From Cepaea nemoralis (taxonomy: Eukaryota; Mollusca; Gastropoda; Stylommatophora; Helicidae), in assembly GCA_014155875.1 (NCBI GenBank), contig JACEFZ010005141.1:1632501-1696500 (forward strand): a DNA stretch of 64,000 nt, written 5' to 3'. Under the pieces are notes generated by a model. That model saw only the letters and a list, made by a program, of their open reading frames with translations, was not told the origin of the DNA and ran no database searches. This document shows, piece by piece, positions 11,233-23,203 of this stretch (its first letter is position 1; each line of letters opens with the position of its first letter). Both the position numbers and the translations under genes were made by a program.

Positions 11233-13600
11233 GCCTTTAGTTGTTGCAGTCGCTCCGATCGCTCTTGTTTTTGTACAGTGTTATGATGCTTAATCTTTGA
11301 AATCCTGTGGGACTTGTCCTCGCCAGCATAGCTCTATTAGCTGGTGGATGTGTAGAGTGAGTGTGTCTTGCCCACTCCTGATAACCTCTATTGGAATCCC
11401 ATTCTTACCTGGAGCCTTGCCAGATGCAAGTTCATTTATAGCACACTTCTGTTACCGTGGGTTGTGTGTCCAGGTGGTCAAGAGTTGGTAGGGCCTCTAT
11501 GGCGTTGAGGGCATCATTCGCTAGTTTGGTCTCACTTGAGTAAAGCTCCAAATAGTGCTCTACCTATCTGTCCATCTGCTGTTTCTTATCAGTGATGATT
11601 TCTCCAGTCAATGTTTTCAATGGTGCACTTCTTTTGATCATTGGACCACAGGCTTTCTTTATTCCTTCATACATGCTTCTGATGTTTCCCTTATCACTTG
11701 CGATTGGAATGGACTCACATAACTTGATCCAATAGTCATTTGCACACTGCCTGACAGACTTCTGCACATCCTTCCTTGCTTGCTTTAGCTCACTCTGAGA
11801 TTGTTACATGTTGGTCTTTCCTTGTTTCTTAAGAGAGCTATCTTCTTATCAATCAAGGGCTGCAGAGTCTCGCTGTTTGCAGCAAACCAGTCCTGCCTCT
11901 TATGATCCACAGTGCCGTAAACCCCTACGGCAGTCTTATAAAGAGTTTACTTAAGTTGACCCCACTTTTCACTTACTGTACAATTTTCCAGTGTATCAGT
12001 GAAAGTGTCTTCAAGTTGCTGTTGAAACTGAAAGCACTTTTCAGGATCGTGAGTTTTAATAATATTACTCCTGGGGCTAGATTTGTGTTGTGTAGATTCT
12101 CTTTGGTCTCAGTCTAACCCTTGCAACAACCAAAGAATGATCCTTATCACAGTCAGCACTGTGGTAACTTCGAGTCAATGATGTATGGTTCAGATGTTGT
12201 CTCTGTGTGATGATGAAGTCCAGCTGGTGCCAATGGCCGGATCTTTGATGTTTCCATGTGACCTTATGCAGCTCTTTTGTTTTAAAAAAGGAGTTTGTAA
12301 TACATAGGTCATTTCTGGTGCAATGATCCAGCAGCCTTTGCCCATTTTCATTCATGCGACCGATGTTGTATTTTCCTAGGCACACTGGCCATGAACTCGA
12401 GTCCTTGCCCACATGAGCATTGAAATCACTGAGCATATACATGTAGTCGGATTTTGGAACTCACATCATCAGGAGGAATCGAGTGTCGGTGCATATGCAG
12501 TAATAATGGTGGCAAAACCACAAGAGATTGCCAAGCGCAAGGATAATAGTCTTTCATTACCTCCTGCTGGAATTTCAATCATTCCTAGTAGCAAATTCTT
12601 CACTGCAAAGTCCACACCGTGTTGCCTTTTTTCTGTCTGCCCTCTACCTTTCCAAAAAAAGGTGTAATTGTTTTCCCTGAGTGACTCTTCCTCAGCGAGG
12701 CGAGTCTCCTGCAGGCCAGCAATATCAGTGTTAAGAAGATTGAGTTCGGCATCAATCACAGCCGCTTTTCTCACATCGTCAGTATTGGTGAAGTCAGTGG
12801 AAAATCCTGAACATATGGTTCTCACGTTCCAGGTTGCAAGCCGTAGCTTGAGGTTTCTATTTTTCTTTTTATTAGTACCTGGTGCGTTGGTTTTACAGCC
12901 TGCGATTCAGATTTTGTCCTAGCCCCAAGCACCCATTGAAGCAGGCAGGCTGTGGCGGATCAGCACCCAATTGGCCGGGGGCTGCCTAGCTTGAGGCGGG
13001 CGGTAGCTGATCAGTGACACCTGTAGGTGTCTCCCACCGTCAAAGGCAACGCGTGGCGCCCCATGTCTACGCCAATTGACAGGGACTTATAACTCATAAC
13101 AGTTACCTCTCGATTTGATTTCGAGACCGGTTATGACCAGGGATGGAGTTATTGCCTCTCCATAGCACAAAGCCTGGGCTAAAATATAGAGATCATGTGT
13201 TGCCCATGTAGCATGATCCCTCTCTCGGCCTGCATAGTTCACTCCAGAGGAAAGGTAACACCTATACATCTGGAACAAGACAAGCTGCAGAAGCTGCCGG
13301 ATCAGCAAAGCAATGCTCTAACTGTCCGCCTGTCGGAGCTTCGATCCTAGACCAGCTACCAACCAAGGCTTAGGGCCTGGTCTGCCCTGCCATGACATTT
13401 TGTCTTTAGGTTGCATTTCCTCGCACCAGGGTAAGGCTTGTACCCTCCCAATTGCGCTCTTCCGCCCGAAGCTGTTGGCACAATGTGGGGGTGTCGTGTT
13501 TGGTAAGTGCCGCCCAATGTTCGGCGCTAACAGAAAGCAGGTAGTACCGTCTACTGTCATACGGTAGCTCAGTCATATCTGACTAAGACCTGACACTAAA
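11233..13600 (-). mobile_element. RTE-B copy 2, 5' half only
   Basis: Minus-strand RTE-B. From high to low coordinates: a leader (about 13600-12850); the endonuclease start with TDIAGLQETRLAEEESLREN (12469-12825 frame); LSDFNAHVGKDSSSWP and DKDHSLVVARV (12077-12442 frame); and the linker, with a KSVRQCANDYWIKLCESI segment at 11564-11767. It ends at about 11233, in the part that precedes the RT catalytic core. Comparison with 61370-64000 shows that everything downstream, including the RT box and 3' end, is missing. Several frameshifts are present. Confidence 0.88.
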
Positions 13601-13649
13601 ACAAAAAGTATAATATAAATTATTAGTATTAGTCAAAGCATATGACTAT

Positions 13650-14317
13650 CACCAAAAAAAAAAAAAACAACAGCAAAGATTAATCTTAATGAACACCTCC
13701 TGTAACAAGTAAAGGGCTTCAAGTACTTAGGAAGTATAATATCATCAAATGGCACATCAGAAAATGAGATCGAAAACAGATGCAATAAGGCAAACCAACT
13801 GATTGGACAAATGGCACTAGTACTAAAGAGCAAACACATATCAGTAGTTACTAAGAAAGCACTCTACAACACAATCTTCCTACCAACTCTATGCTACCAG
13901 TGCCAAACCTGAGCAAAGACAGAAACAGAAAAGAAAAATCACAACAACAGAAATGAGATTCCTGAGAAGAATATTCAGTGTATTAAGAAGAGGCAAATTC
14001 AGAAATGACGAAATCAGGACTAAAGTGGGGGGTTATAGCAGTGCTAAATTTTTATCAGAAGGCAGCAAATGAAATGGTTTGCCATATAACTAGATTTCCA
14101 TCTAACAGTATACCACAACAAGCAGTGATGTACAAACCAAATGGAAGCAGAGGCCAGCCACGTAAATGACCGACAGAGGGAATAGCAGAGTCCATGGGAA
14201 TCTTGATACATGAAGCCCATAAACGGGCACTCTTCCGCTGTTTATGCTTCACCTCGATACCGCAAGGTACAAGAGGAACAAGATGAGATTAAATAAGTCA
14301 AAGAAAATATTTTAACT
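13650..14317 (+). mobile_element. LINE F fragment (RTE-like), plus strand
   Basis: Plus-strand 3' part of a LINE matching the minus-strand copy at 57011-57713. It reads as a degraded RT C-terminus with GLQVLRKYN-type text, TEMRFLRRIFSVLRRG and NDEIRTKVGG, followed by multiple stops. It ends with a GAT/ATT-rich tail near 14280-14300. The thumb and C-terminal region are present; catalytic boxes are not. Confidence 0.75.
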
Positions 14318-14822
14318 TAACCCTTTACCGGGCGTTCCGCCCCCATCCTCAGAAGCCAGTGAAGAGTTCCAACCCCAATAGTACCAGTAGCAATCTGATT
14401 ATATGTGCTTCTCGCCTTTCCTCTAAACGTCGAGCATCGGCCAGATCCCCTCGCCACTCCACGCTGTCACATTCTTGCCAGACCATGGTGATCCATTTAC
14501 TCCTCCGAGGTGTACACATACTCCCACAAGGCCGCAACCATGTCTGCCTTATCATGCATCAGTACTCCACCAAGTTTTGCAGAGCCAGCCAGTCTGTCTG
14601 CCTGTTCATTCCCCAGCACACCAGCATGCCCCGGAGAAAAGATCCAGACGATGCTTGCCACCCGTGACTTCCGAAGCGAAGCAAGCCACTCGGCACGAAG
14701 CTTGCCTGTCCTCACCCTACTCAGCATGCTTTCTGAGTCAGTTACAATCATGATGTGTGTGTATCGTATTCTCCATCCAACGGAAAGCTGCACTGCCTCC
14801 ACCTCCATTTTTAAGCTAGAAC
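14318..14822 (-). mobile_element. RNase H LINE (family E) fragment, minus strand
   Basis: The minus-strand frame 14808-14497 encodes an RNase H domain: MEVEAVQLSVG with the first Glu, VTDSESML with the Asp, and FSPGHAGVLGNEQADRLAG with the last Asp. Downstream text to about 14345 matches the RNase H LINE pieces at 32146-32497. The 3' terminus is missing. At 14318 the sequence TTAACCCTTTACCGGGC resembles the end of the piggyBac-like elements described below. Confidence 0.8.
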
Positions 14823-14824
14823 AT

Positions 14825-15530
14825 TACATACAAATATGAGGGAAAGTAATTAAGTAACATATTAAGTATTAATATTTTTACAGTATAGTGAACCTTACAT
14901 TTTATGATTGTTATTTCTTAACATAGTCCCCTTGCCTGGCAGTGTGGGATTGGTCTACCTATCCACTAGCTTGTTGATGCCTTCTAGGAAAAAGTTTTTG
15001 GGTGTGACCTACCCGCTTCCATTACTCCTTTGTCATCTGCAAACCACAAATGTTCTTACAAGGATCCAAAAAAGTGAAAGTCTGATGGCGCCAAGTCTGG
15101 ACTGTATGCTGGATGTTTCAAGACCTTGAATTTCAGAGCATGCAGTGTATCTCGGGCTTTAATCTTTTCACTAGCATGTCACTGTACAAGCACTAGTCAA
15201 TTTCACCCTTATCCTTGAAAGGTACCAATATAGGGCCCATGATATCCCAAAAAACGGCCATTAGTTTCTCAGCTGATTTCTATGCCTTTTCTTAACCGAA
15301 GACAACGGGTGTTTCCTTTAAAATATTTGTACCTATTTCTACACTCTTCCGTGACTCAAACAACTGTCTCCATACTGAATCACTCTTTTGTAGATTTCAC
15401 AAGGTTTCACACACTGATCACAAAAATGGAATACTACCTTGTTCTTCCATGGTGCAAGTTGATGGTGGGGCAGTCAATTTGTAATCGCTGTTGTGCATGT
15501 GCAAACTGCTCAATCCTCATGACCCTACAT
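14825..15530 (-). pseudogene. Mariner transposase relic
   Basis: Translation of the minus strand gives SAEKLMAVFWD (about 15240-15275) and HPAYSPDLAPSDFHFFGSL (about 15060-15115), which match the conserved blocks around the last catalytic Asp of mariner-type transposases. Many stops and frameshifts interrupt it. The N-terminal part is too degraded to place. It is a different family from the 8711-10074 element. Confidence 0.75.
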
Positions 15531-15599
15531 GGAGTATTGCTTAAGAGTCAGTGTGTGTCCTTAAATAAGATATTTTGTTGTTCATACTTGAAGACTTTC

Positions 15600-15848
15600 C
15601 CTTTTACAATGGAGAGACAAACTATGCTCTTTGGGCATGTAATGTGAAGAGAGACATTTGAAAAAAATTGCGATGACTGGGTAGATTGCCAATAGATGAG
15701 ACAGAGGCAGACCAAGAGAAATAATTCTGGATGGACTGAGACATTGGCATGGAGGAATATCAGCAGAATTGATCCAGAACATCAGGGTCTTAGATCTGTG
15801 GAGATGTGTAAATGCCTACGCCACTTGGCAAGGTACATAATGATGATG
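15600..15848 (+). mobile_element. RTE-A-type 3' fragment
   Basis: Plus-strand, 5'-truncated LINE tail. MERQTMLFGHVM and WRNISRIDPEHQG correspond to the RTE-A C-terminus (QTSFFGHVMRR, WHGGISSAELIQ). It ends in a short GAT repeat near 15838-15848. It has several frame breaks. Confidence 0.8.
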
Positions 15849-16028
15849 AAGTTACCACTGAACAGATTGAACTTAGTGGGAGAAAGAAATGCCCCCCCCC
15901 CCCCCCCCCCCCCCCAAATTTAATTAGAGGGGAGAGAAACTTGTGGAAACTATATAATGGATATAGAGGAATTTGTATGTGTATAATATATGCCCAACTA
16001 CTGAACGTAAAATTGCCAAGAGATCACA
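15849..16028. other. Spacer with poly-C run
   Basis: No gene. Contains a run of about 23 C at 15893-15915. Confidence 0.6.
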
Positions 16029-16092
16029 ACAGTAAAATATGTATGTGACTGCGACATCCTGTAAAGGATATGCAGCTAACTAACCAACTAAT
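16029..16092 (+). repeat. SINE-like repeat K, 3' end
   Basis: ACATCCTGTAAAGGATATGC followed by CTAA-type repeats (CTAACTAACCAACTAA). It matches, in reverse orientation, the end of repeat K next to the hAT at 48491-48512 and at 17195-17215. Only the 3' end is present. Confidence 0.6.
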
Positions 16093-16348
16093 ATGTTCCC
16101 AGATGGAAGCTCTTACTTTGTTGGAAAATGTATTGGAGTCTTAAAATACTCATTATTTATGCAGCCTTATCTGGTTTAGCAGGTTCATGCAGAGATGAAG
16201 TGATATAGAACTGTAATAATGACATTCCCTCACTTCTTAAAGTGTACATTTTTCTCCCCTTGGACAAAACGTGCTTGTGATGATAACAATCATTGAAGGA
16301 TTAATTTACAGAAGTTAGTAGTTTCTAGCACAGTTTCTAGAATCAACC

Positions 16349-16447
16349 ATGGCAGGAGCCAAGCCGGGAGTACACCTTGTTCAACTGCGGCCAATTTTAG
16401 TGCCAGAATCACTAACAATTGGCAATAAGTTTATTATGTTCAGTGAT
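16349..16447 (+). CDS. PLCB1: Phospholipase C beta, coding exon 1
   Basis: First coding exon of a phospholipase C beta, the Gq-activated enzyme that splits PIP2 into IP3 and diacylglycerol at the plasma membrane. The 33 codons begin MAGAKPGVHLVQLRP and end KFIMFSD. The start is close to that of vertebrate PLCB1 and unlike PLCB4-type N-termini, which is why the PLCB1/Plc21C subtype is preferred. The ATG sits in a good context (AACCATGG). The exon ends in phase 0 at a consensus donor GTGAGT (16448). Stop-free continuation is supplied by the next exon 8.7 kb away. An AG-rich pyrimidine stretch just upstream (TTTCTAG at 16334-16340) could be an acceptor after a non-coding exon. The subtype symbol is less certain than the family. 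Confidence 0.9.
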
Positions 16448-17065
16448 GTGAGTATCTATGTGTTGTAGCTCTGGAACAGGAGACATTTCTATAAAGGGCT
16501 CTTTCTCTAATTTTCTCATCTCTCATTTAAAAAAAAAAAATACAAAATATGCAACAGTACACATGCACGGCATAACTACATGCATGCACACTTTCTGTAA
16601 CAACCAGTCTTAACCCAATTTCTTCAGAGTTCACCATGTCAAGGATATATTTGTTGTTCAATGCCTTAAATATGTTGTGCTACTTGTACTTTATAACCTT
16701 GTGAGTTAATTTATGTGTTTTGTTTATTACTTGAGTATTCTGCTTCATTAACCATTTTATAACACTTATTTTAAAATAGAGAAGCAGCTGATAAAGCCGC
16801 AAATATTGCTCCTGAGTCGTAAATGTGCACATTACAATCATGGTGTTCTTCAGGACTAACGAAAAAGAAGAAATCCTTGTTATTCTTAATGCTCAGCCAC
16901 ATAAACATGGCAATGAACTGCCTGTATGACTCCAGTCATCTGTAGGAATTCATCGCGGCTTTCATTTTCTCACCACAAATGCCATGTGCCTAAAAATATC
17001 GGTTTGCAAAGTTCCCCCATGTTCACAGACATGTCCTCATTTGTTTTACACACGATGGATTGTCC
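16448..17065 (+). other. Start of PLC beta intron 1, nothing recognised
   Basis: Intronic sequence without transposon domains or coding signal. Contains an A run near 16528. Confidence 0.5.
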
Positions 17066-17550
17066 AGGATAATTTATAAAATTAGGTAAAATATACAACT
17101 GCAGGTATATGATCCTGTAAGTAAGTCTTTTAGGTGCAAAATTTGAAACAAAAGGGTTAAGTCAGTTAAGCAATCCAAATAAGAATGGTGCACCTGCATA
17201 TCCTTTACAGTACTTAGCAGTCAACCCCAGCATTTTTTGGCTGTTCGTGATTCCTGGGCAAGTTTACATTCAGTACTTTGCCATTGCTTTCTGAACAACC
17301 GGCACCCATACCATTTCATAAAAAACAAACATAAAGCGATCTGCTGCCAAATCACCCACAGCTGTGTTTCGAACCCGGTATGCAGGATTACGAACTGGGT
17401 CCGTAACCCCTTCCCCACAGAGTTTTACACGTTTCCAGGGTAATTTATAAAATTAGGAACAATATAAAACTGCAGGTGTATGACCCCATAAATAAGTCTT
17501 TTAGGTGCATAATTAAAAAAAAGAGTAAGTCAGTTAAGCAATCCAAATGC
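17066..17550 (-). repeat. SINE-like repeat K between two ~115-bp direct repeats
   Basis: The minus strand from about 17435 to 17195 reads as a SINE: a tRNA-like head (GGGGAAGGGGTTACGG as box A region, CCGGGTTCGAAAC as box B), a body, and an end at GTAAAGGATATGCAGG. On either side are direct repeats sharing GTAATTTATAAAATTAGG, AAGTCTTTTAGGTGCA and AGTCAGTTAAGCAATCCAAA (about 17075-17185 and 17440-17550). These are too long for a target-site duplication, so the unit may be a dimeric repeat or a local duplication. Confidence 0.65.
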
Positions 17551-19054
17551 AAAGAGTGAACAATAAAATGGTAAGAGAACTATGTTATTTGTTGAACTGA
17601 ATTGAATTGAATTAAATTGATCTTTATTTTCAAAGGGTAACAATTGGGTGCATAGGCCCGTCTTACATTCGGCCCTTCCAATCACTCATCTTTCGTTCAT
17701 CAACAGTGCATGATGCATTCACATAGGAAAAAAAAACATTGTCAAATGAATGTTGTAAGCATAAACAATGCATATTCTCATGTTATGTGACACATTCCCC
17801 CTCCCACACACACACATCCCGCACCAACCCACACACACATCCCTCATCTACTCACACATCACCCACCCATACCCACACATCCCCCACTCACCACACATCC
17901 CCCACTCATTCCTCCACCCACTCAGACCCCGCCAACAACCCAGACATCGCAACCACCCACACACACACATCCCTAACCCACCCACATGCATCTTTCCACC
18001 CACTCACACACACCCCAATCCACTCAAGCTAACCTACACACACATGCTCCACCCACCCACACACCCTCCAACCACACACACATACCCCTCACACACACAC
18101 ATCCTGCACCAACACACACATATCCATCACCCACTCACACATCAACCACCCATCCCCACACATTTTTCCATCCCCACACATTTTTCCATCCACACACGCA
18201 TTTCCCCACCCACCCACACACTCCAACAACCACACACACATCCCCCACCGACACACATTCCCCCACCAACACACATCTCCCACGCAAACACACATCTCCC
18301 ACGCAAACACACATCCCCCACCTAACAACACCCACATATCCCCCACCCACCAACACTCACACATCCCACTACCCACCAACACCCACGCAAACACTCCAAC
18401 CCAAACACACATCCTCCTCCCACACATCCCGTACCCACCCACATGCCCCATCCATACTCACATCCCTCTACCCACCAACCCACTCATCTCCACACCCACC
18501 TACACATCCCCCACAAATCCACACATCCCCACACCTCTCCACCCACCACTCACATCCCCACCCGCACACATCTCCCCACCCACACACTTCTCCCATACTC
18601 CAGCACACCTCTCCCCACCCACCCACCCTCACACCTCCACAATCCACTAACTATCCACACATTCCCTCACCCACACACAAACACCGACTCTCACACACAT
18701 CCCCAACCCACACAACTCTTCCATCCATATACACATCAGCCACACCCATCCCCCAAACCATTACACACATCCCAAACACCTCCTACACACATCCCCACAC
18801 ACCCATCCACATACTCCCACCCACACATCCCTACCCACACATCCACACCCCCCACCCACCAATACCCACCGACTCACACGCATCCCTCGCCCATACTGAC
18901 ACCCCACCGACCCACAAACATTTCCACCCAGAATCATCCCTCATCTACACACATATCCCCCCACCCACCAACACATTTCTCCACCCACCCATCCAGCCAC
19001 ACACATACCCCCACCCACAAACTCATTCCCGACACAAACACAATCCTCACATCT

Positions 19055-19400
19055 AGACACACACACATAATGCCTCAAATAATCACTGAAGCTAATGTGA
19101 ACAAACTCCCACACTTTACACACATCTACACTGATGATTATCGTGAGCACTCTCACAAAAATGTAAAAACATGGAGAGCAAATTATGCACATACATTGTG
19201 TAGCGTAAAAAATAGTGATGCGATACAATAAGTTGATTCCTAAAATTGACATAAACATGATGGAATAAGCAGTGCACACATTTTTGTCAGTATGTGTTAG
19301 AAAATCAAGTGGCAGTAAAAATGATATGTATGATGAGTATACAGAAAAAATATGGAATAGCACGTCACATGACATACATGCGCTCAACCCTCTCTATCTC
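19055..19400 (+). repeat. Satellite core, copy 1
   Basis: Non-satellite segment with AATCACTGAAGCTAATGTGA, ACATTGTGTAGCGTA, AATTGACATAAACATGATGG, GTGGCAGTAAAAATGAT and ATATGGAATAGCA in that order. The same landmarks recur, in the same order, in copies 2 and 3. No coding potential is evident. Confidence 0.8.
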
Positions 19401-20334
19401 TCTTTCTTTTTTTTGTTTCTTTCACACACACTAACTCTCTCGTTGTCTCATCCCCCACCCACACACCATCCTCCACCCACCAACACACACCCACTCACAT
19501 ATCCTCCACCACCAACCCACACACCCCCAACCACCCAGCCAAACACACACCTCCCACCCACACACTCCCACCACCCATATATACCCCCACACACATCCCC
19601 CACCCACACACATCTTCCCACACACACATAGCATCCCCCACCCATACACTCATCCCCACACAAATTTATCCACTCACGTACTCATCCACAACCACTCACA
19701 CCTACACATCCTCCATCCACCCATCAACACATACATCTTCCATCTACCCACCCACACTCACACAGCCAAACCACCCAGCCAAACACACATCCCCCACCCT
19801 CACATACATCCTTTACCCACCTGCACATCCCACCTCCCCCATCCACCCACACACCCTCACCCATCTCCCCTCCCACACAACACCCCATCCATATACACAT
19901 CCCCACCCACACATATGCACATCCCCACCCACACATATGCCCCACCCACCATCTCCCACCCACGCACACATCCCCGACCTACAAACACGCTCACCACCCA
20001 CACATACATCCTCCACCCACACACACACCCCACCCACACAGACATATCCCCCACCCACAAACACATCCCCACACCCATCACACACCCATCCCTCAACCTA
20101 CACACATCTTCCCACCGCCACACACCCATTACAGCCACACACCCCTCACCCACCCACCCACCCACATACACATTCCCAGCAACACAAGCCCCCACCCACC
20201 AACACCCACACACTTTCACCCCAATATCCTCCACCACACACACATCCCTCACCCACCACACATCTCCCACTCACAACCCCTCCACACATACATCCCCCAC
20301 ATACACACTCACACACACACATCGTCAGATCTAG

Positions 20335-20523
20335 ACACTTAGATGATGCCTCACATAATCACTGAAACTAGTATGAACAAACTCCCGCACTCACACATAC
20401 ACTGACAATTGTCGTCAGCATTCTTGCAAAAATTGTAAAAAAAATAGATAAAAATTGTACATATACATTGTGTAACGTAGAAATTAGTGATGCAATTCAA
20501 CTCTCACTTTATTCTTGCGCACG

Positions 20524-20579
<56 letters not shown>

Positions 20580-20615
20580 GACAGACAGACACACACACAC
20601 ACACATAGACACACA

Positions 20616-20656
<41 letters not shown>

Positions 20657-20870
20657 CCTCTATCAATCACTCGACAGTAATGTGCGTGTGTTCGTATTAT
20701 ACATGATTATATCAGGTGGCATACAAAATGTTAATATGAAAGATGAGAATACACAAAACAATATGGAATAAAGTGGAATTCAAAATGATAATATGAAAGA
20801 TGAGAATACACAAAAAATATGGAATAGCATGATACAAGACCTGCGTGTGCTCAACTCTCTCCCTTCTTGA
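20335..20870 (+). repeat. Satellite core, copy 2 (split by a CA tract)
   Basis: Shares AATCACTGAAACTAGTATGA, ACATTGTGTAACGTA and GTGATGCAATTCAA with copy 1. It is interrupted by a CA tract (20516-20655), then continues with AAAGATGAGAATACACAAAA. That stretch is itself duplicated (about 20735-20765 and 20795-20820), followed by ATATGGAATAGCATGAT. Confidence 0.8.
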
Positions 20871-21514
20871 ATACGCACACACTCACACACATGCGCACCC
20901 ACACACAAACACATCCACCCCCTCCAACCCACCCACACATCCACCACCCACATCATTTCTCGCACCCACCAACACACGCATCCCCAACCAAGTCAACCAA
21001 GTATCTCTCCTCAAACACATATACATCACCACCTCAAACCACACACACTTACCCACCCACGCATCTCCCCACATACCCAGTCACCCATCCCCCAACCATT
21101 AATCCCTCAACTACAACAACCCCACCCGCACACATATTCCCAACCCATCCACACACACATAACTCACCCACTCACTTATCACCCACACATGCATCCCTCA
21201 CCCACACATCCCCACCACACACTCATCCCCCATCCACACTCCTATCCCCCGCCCACACCCCACAAACTCACCACACACCCTCGCCCATACACACAACTCC
21301 CACACTCATCCTCCATGCCATCTACACACACACACACACACACTCACACATTACCACCCACTCACACCCACAAATTCTATTAACCACCAACACCCACTCA
21401 CACAGAAAAAAAACATACTAATACCCACAGGGCTCCACCCAAAACACCCCCCCCCCCCACAAAAACACACAACCCTCACACACTCATATCTCCCCACCCA
21501 CAAACATCCCCAAA

Positions 21515-21715
21515 TGGAATAATTGTTAAAATTAAAACAATTTGTTATACATTGTGTAGTGAATAAAAGGTTATGCAATTCAATAAAGAATATAATTTCT
21601 GGACTTGACATAAACATGATGAAATACAAATTAAATTCAAGTGGCTGTAAAAATGATAATATGAAAGATGAGAATACAGAAGTATCGAATAGCATATATC
21701 TCTTTTTATTTTTCT
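21515..21715 (+). repeat. Satellite core, copy 3
   Basis: Shares ACATTGTGTAGTGAATAAA, TATGCAATTCAA, GACATAAACATGATGAAAT, GTGGCTGTAAAAATGATAAT and AAAGATGAGAATACAGAA with the other copies. It lacks the first part seen in copies 1 and 2. It is followed by a CT-rich block. Confidence 0.8.
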
Positions 21716-21910
21716 TTCATGCACACTACACTAACTCTCTCATTGTCTCACACTCTCTCTCACTGTTTCACTCTCTCACTCTCTCCTACTCTCTCTCACA
21801 CACATACACACTCTCTCGCTCTTTTTGTCTCATACTTACTCTCTCACTTACTCTTTTACATCCTCTCTATTACTCACTCACGCACTTTCACACTCTCACA
21901 CACACACAAA

Positions 21911-22329
21911 CATATAGTGAAAAATTATACCACTAGGTGACCTTATGGAGGCATAAAGTCGGTATGGAGTAAGTATTGAAAGAGTTTTCGGTTGAATGTG
22001 TAAGAAATCTGAGATATTCACTTAAAATATTTAACAAGTTATAAGTAGGCCAGTGTCTGTGTTATTGCCATATTATAATTAGGATGATCAAGTGACCAAA
22101 GAGGAAGGTAATTTCTTAAGGACCATAAGATAATGTAACAGAATGTTCTGGTATCATAGGGAAAGGCATAACAAAAGTCCTCATTTTTTGACTTCAATAT
22201 TCTAATTTTATGGATTAGAGGGGTGGTAGCCTGACACCCTCGTAGGCACAACTGTGCTAGCATAATAATTGCAATAACATACACATCCCCCTTCAACAGC
22301 AAACTAGTAAAGACTTACTAACCAGGAAT
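21911..22329. other. Intronic stretch, nothing recognised
   Basis: No transposon domain, RNA gene or coding signal seen between the satellite and the next dispersed repeat. Confidence 0.5.
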
Positions 22330-22955
22330 TAATAATCAGACTCTCCCGTGTGTTGCCGGGGCCCATAAGGGAAGCAAAGAATAGCAACACTGTAGCCTAC
22401 CACGCATGTCGTAAGAGGCGACTAAGGAGGCTTGATGGTTCCGTTGCCCTGCTACTGAGTGAGTGCGTGGCGCGACACTGTGAGCTGCGAGTTTCGTGTG
22501 AAATGCTTGTGAATCTGCCCGAGGTTTTTTGAACGTAACTGCATGTTCGGAGCGATGACGGATGGCTGCGTCCCAGAGTTGACCAGTTTTTGCCTTATGC
22601 AGAAATGCGTGGCTGCTGGGCTTCTGGTTGACAGCCACTGCCATCAACGATGAACTGTATTTTCGTGGACTGTGTGGGTGAACATCTAGGAAACATCCAG
22701 ATGGGAAAATGACTGCCGATTCAATCAGAGATGCTTGGGTGTTTTGTGGGGAACTATAGTGTTGACATTCTGGTGGCGGCATTATGCACAGAGTATCTGT
22801 GCGGGCTGTTGTTTATCGAGACTCCTGTCTTTTCCACTTTTCACATTGGGCAGTGGGGAGCATTTTGTGTGATATTCCCTGGCACAGGAACGGAGCATAA
22901 TGGGGACAACCCGTTGCTGTGAAGTTGGAACTGCGACTAACTAACTAACTAATAA
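22330..22955 (+). repeat. Dispersed repeat S, long copy with CTAA tail
   Basis: About 620 bp ending TTGGAACTGCGACTAACTAA. Landmarks: GAGTGCGTGGCGCGACACTG, TGTGAAATGCTT, TGCCTTATGCAGAAATG, GATGAACTGTA and CACTTTTCACATTGGGCAGT. Shorter copies lie at 40905-41200, 41790-42215 and 43785-43910. The simple-repeat tail points to a retroposed, SINE-like element, but I could not find box A and B in this copy. The 148-codon frame on its minus strand is not supported as a gene. Confidence 0.75.
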
Positions 22956-23050
22956 TCAGACTGAAAAGGGGAGAGATGCAGGTCCTTCAAAGTTCTAAAA
23001 TAATTGTACTCAGTGTGGGCAACATAGCTAATTATGTATTGATATAAGAC

Positions 23051-23196
23051 CTAGAAGCAAATACCTGGATGGCTTGGCCACATGGCATGGTCGAGACAGG
23101 AACACGGAGCTGATCCACGACTCTGGTGATCGAGTGAGATGGCAAAACATGACCTCCCACGCTTACCGGCATGGCACATGATGGATGGATGGATGG
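23051..23196 (+). mobile_element. Short RTE 3' end with GATG tail
   Basis: A 5'-truncated LINE tail: CTAGAAGCAAATACCTGGAT, CGAGTGAGATGGCAAAACAT and CATGGCACATGATGGATGG. It is nearly the same as the 3' end of the element at 58303-58631. A possible 7-bp duplication ATAAGAC flanks it (23044-23050 and 23197-23203). Confidence 0.85.
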
Positions 23197-23203
23197 ATAA
23201 GAC

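Larger units (their letters stand above)
17800..21910. repeat. C/A-rich satellite array with embedded cores
   Basis: About 4 kb in PLC beta intron 1 made almost only of A, C and some T on the plus strand, in variants of CACACATCCCCCACCCACC. Blocks: about 17800-19050, 19430-20325, a CA tract 20516-20655, 20870-21510, and a CT/CA block to 21910. They are separated by related non-satellite cores. G is nearly absent from the plus strand. Long frames rich in His, Thr, Pro and Ser (or Gly, Val, Cys, Trp on the minus strand) are artefacts of this composition. Confidence 0.9.

Noticed and set aside
17739..20365. Long open frames rich in His, Thr, Pro and Ser (up to 356 codons) and their Gly/Val/Cys/Trp-rich counterparts on the other strand
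   Set aside because: They are translations of the C/A-rich satellite. Several phases are open at once because the repeat lacks stop triplets, and there is no domain or codon signal.
22336..22782. 148-codon minus-strand frame
   Set aside because: It lies within dispersed repeat S. The other S copies in the window do not keep the frame, and no motif is recognisable.
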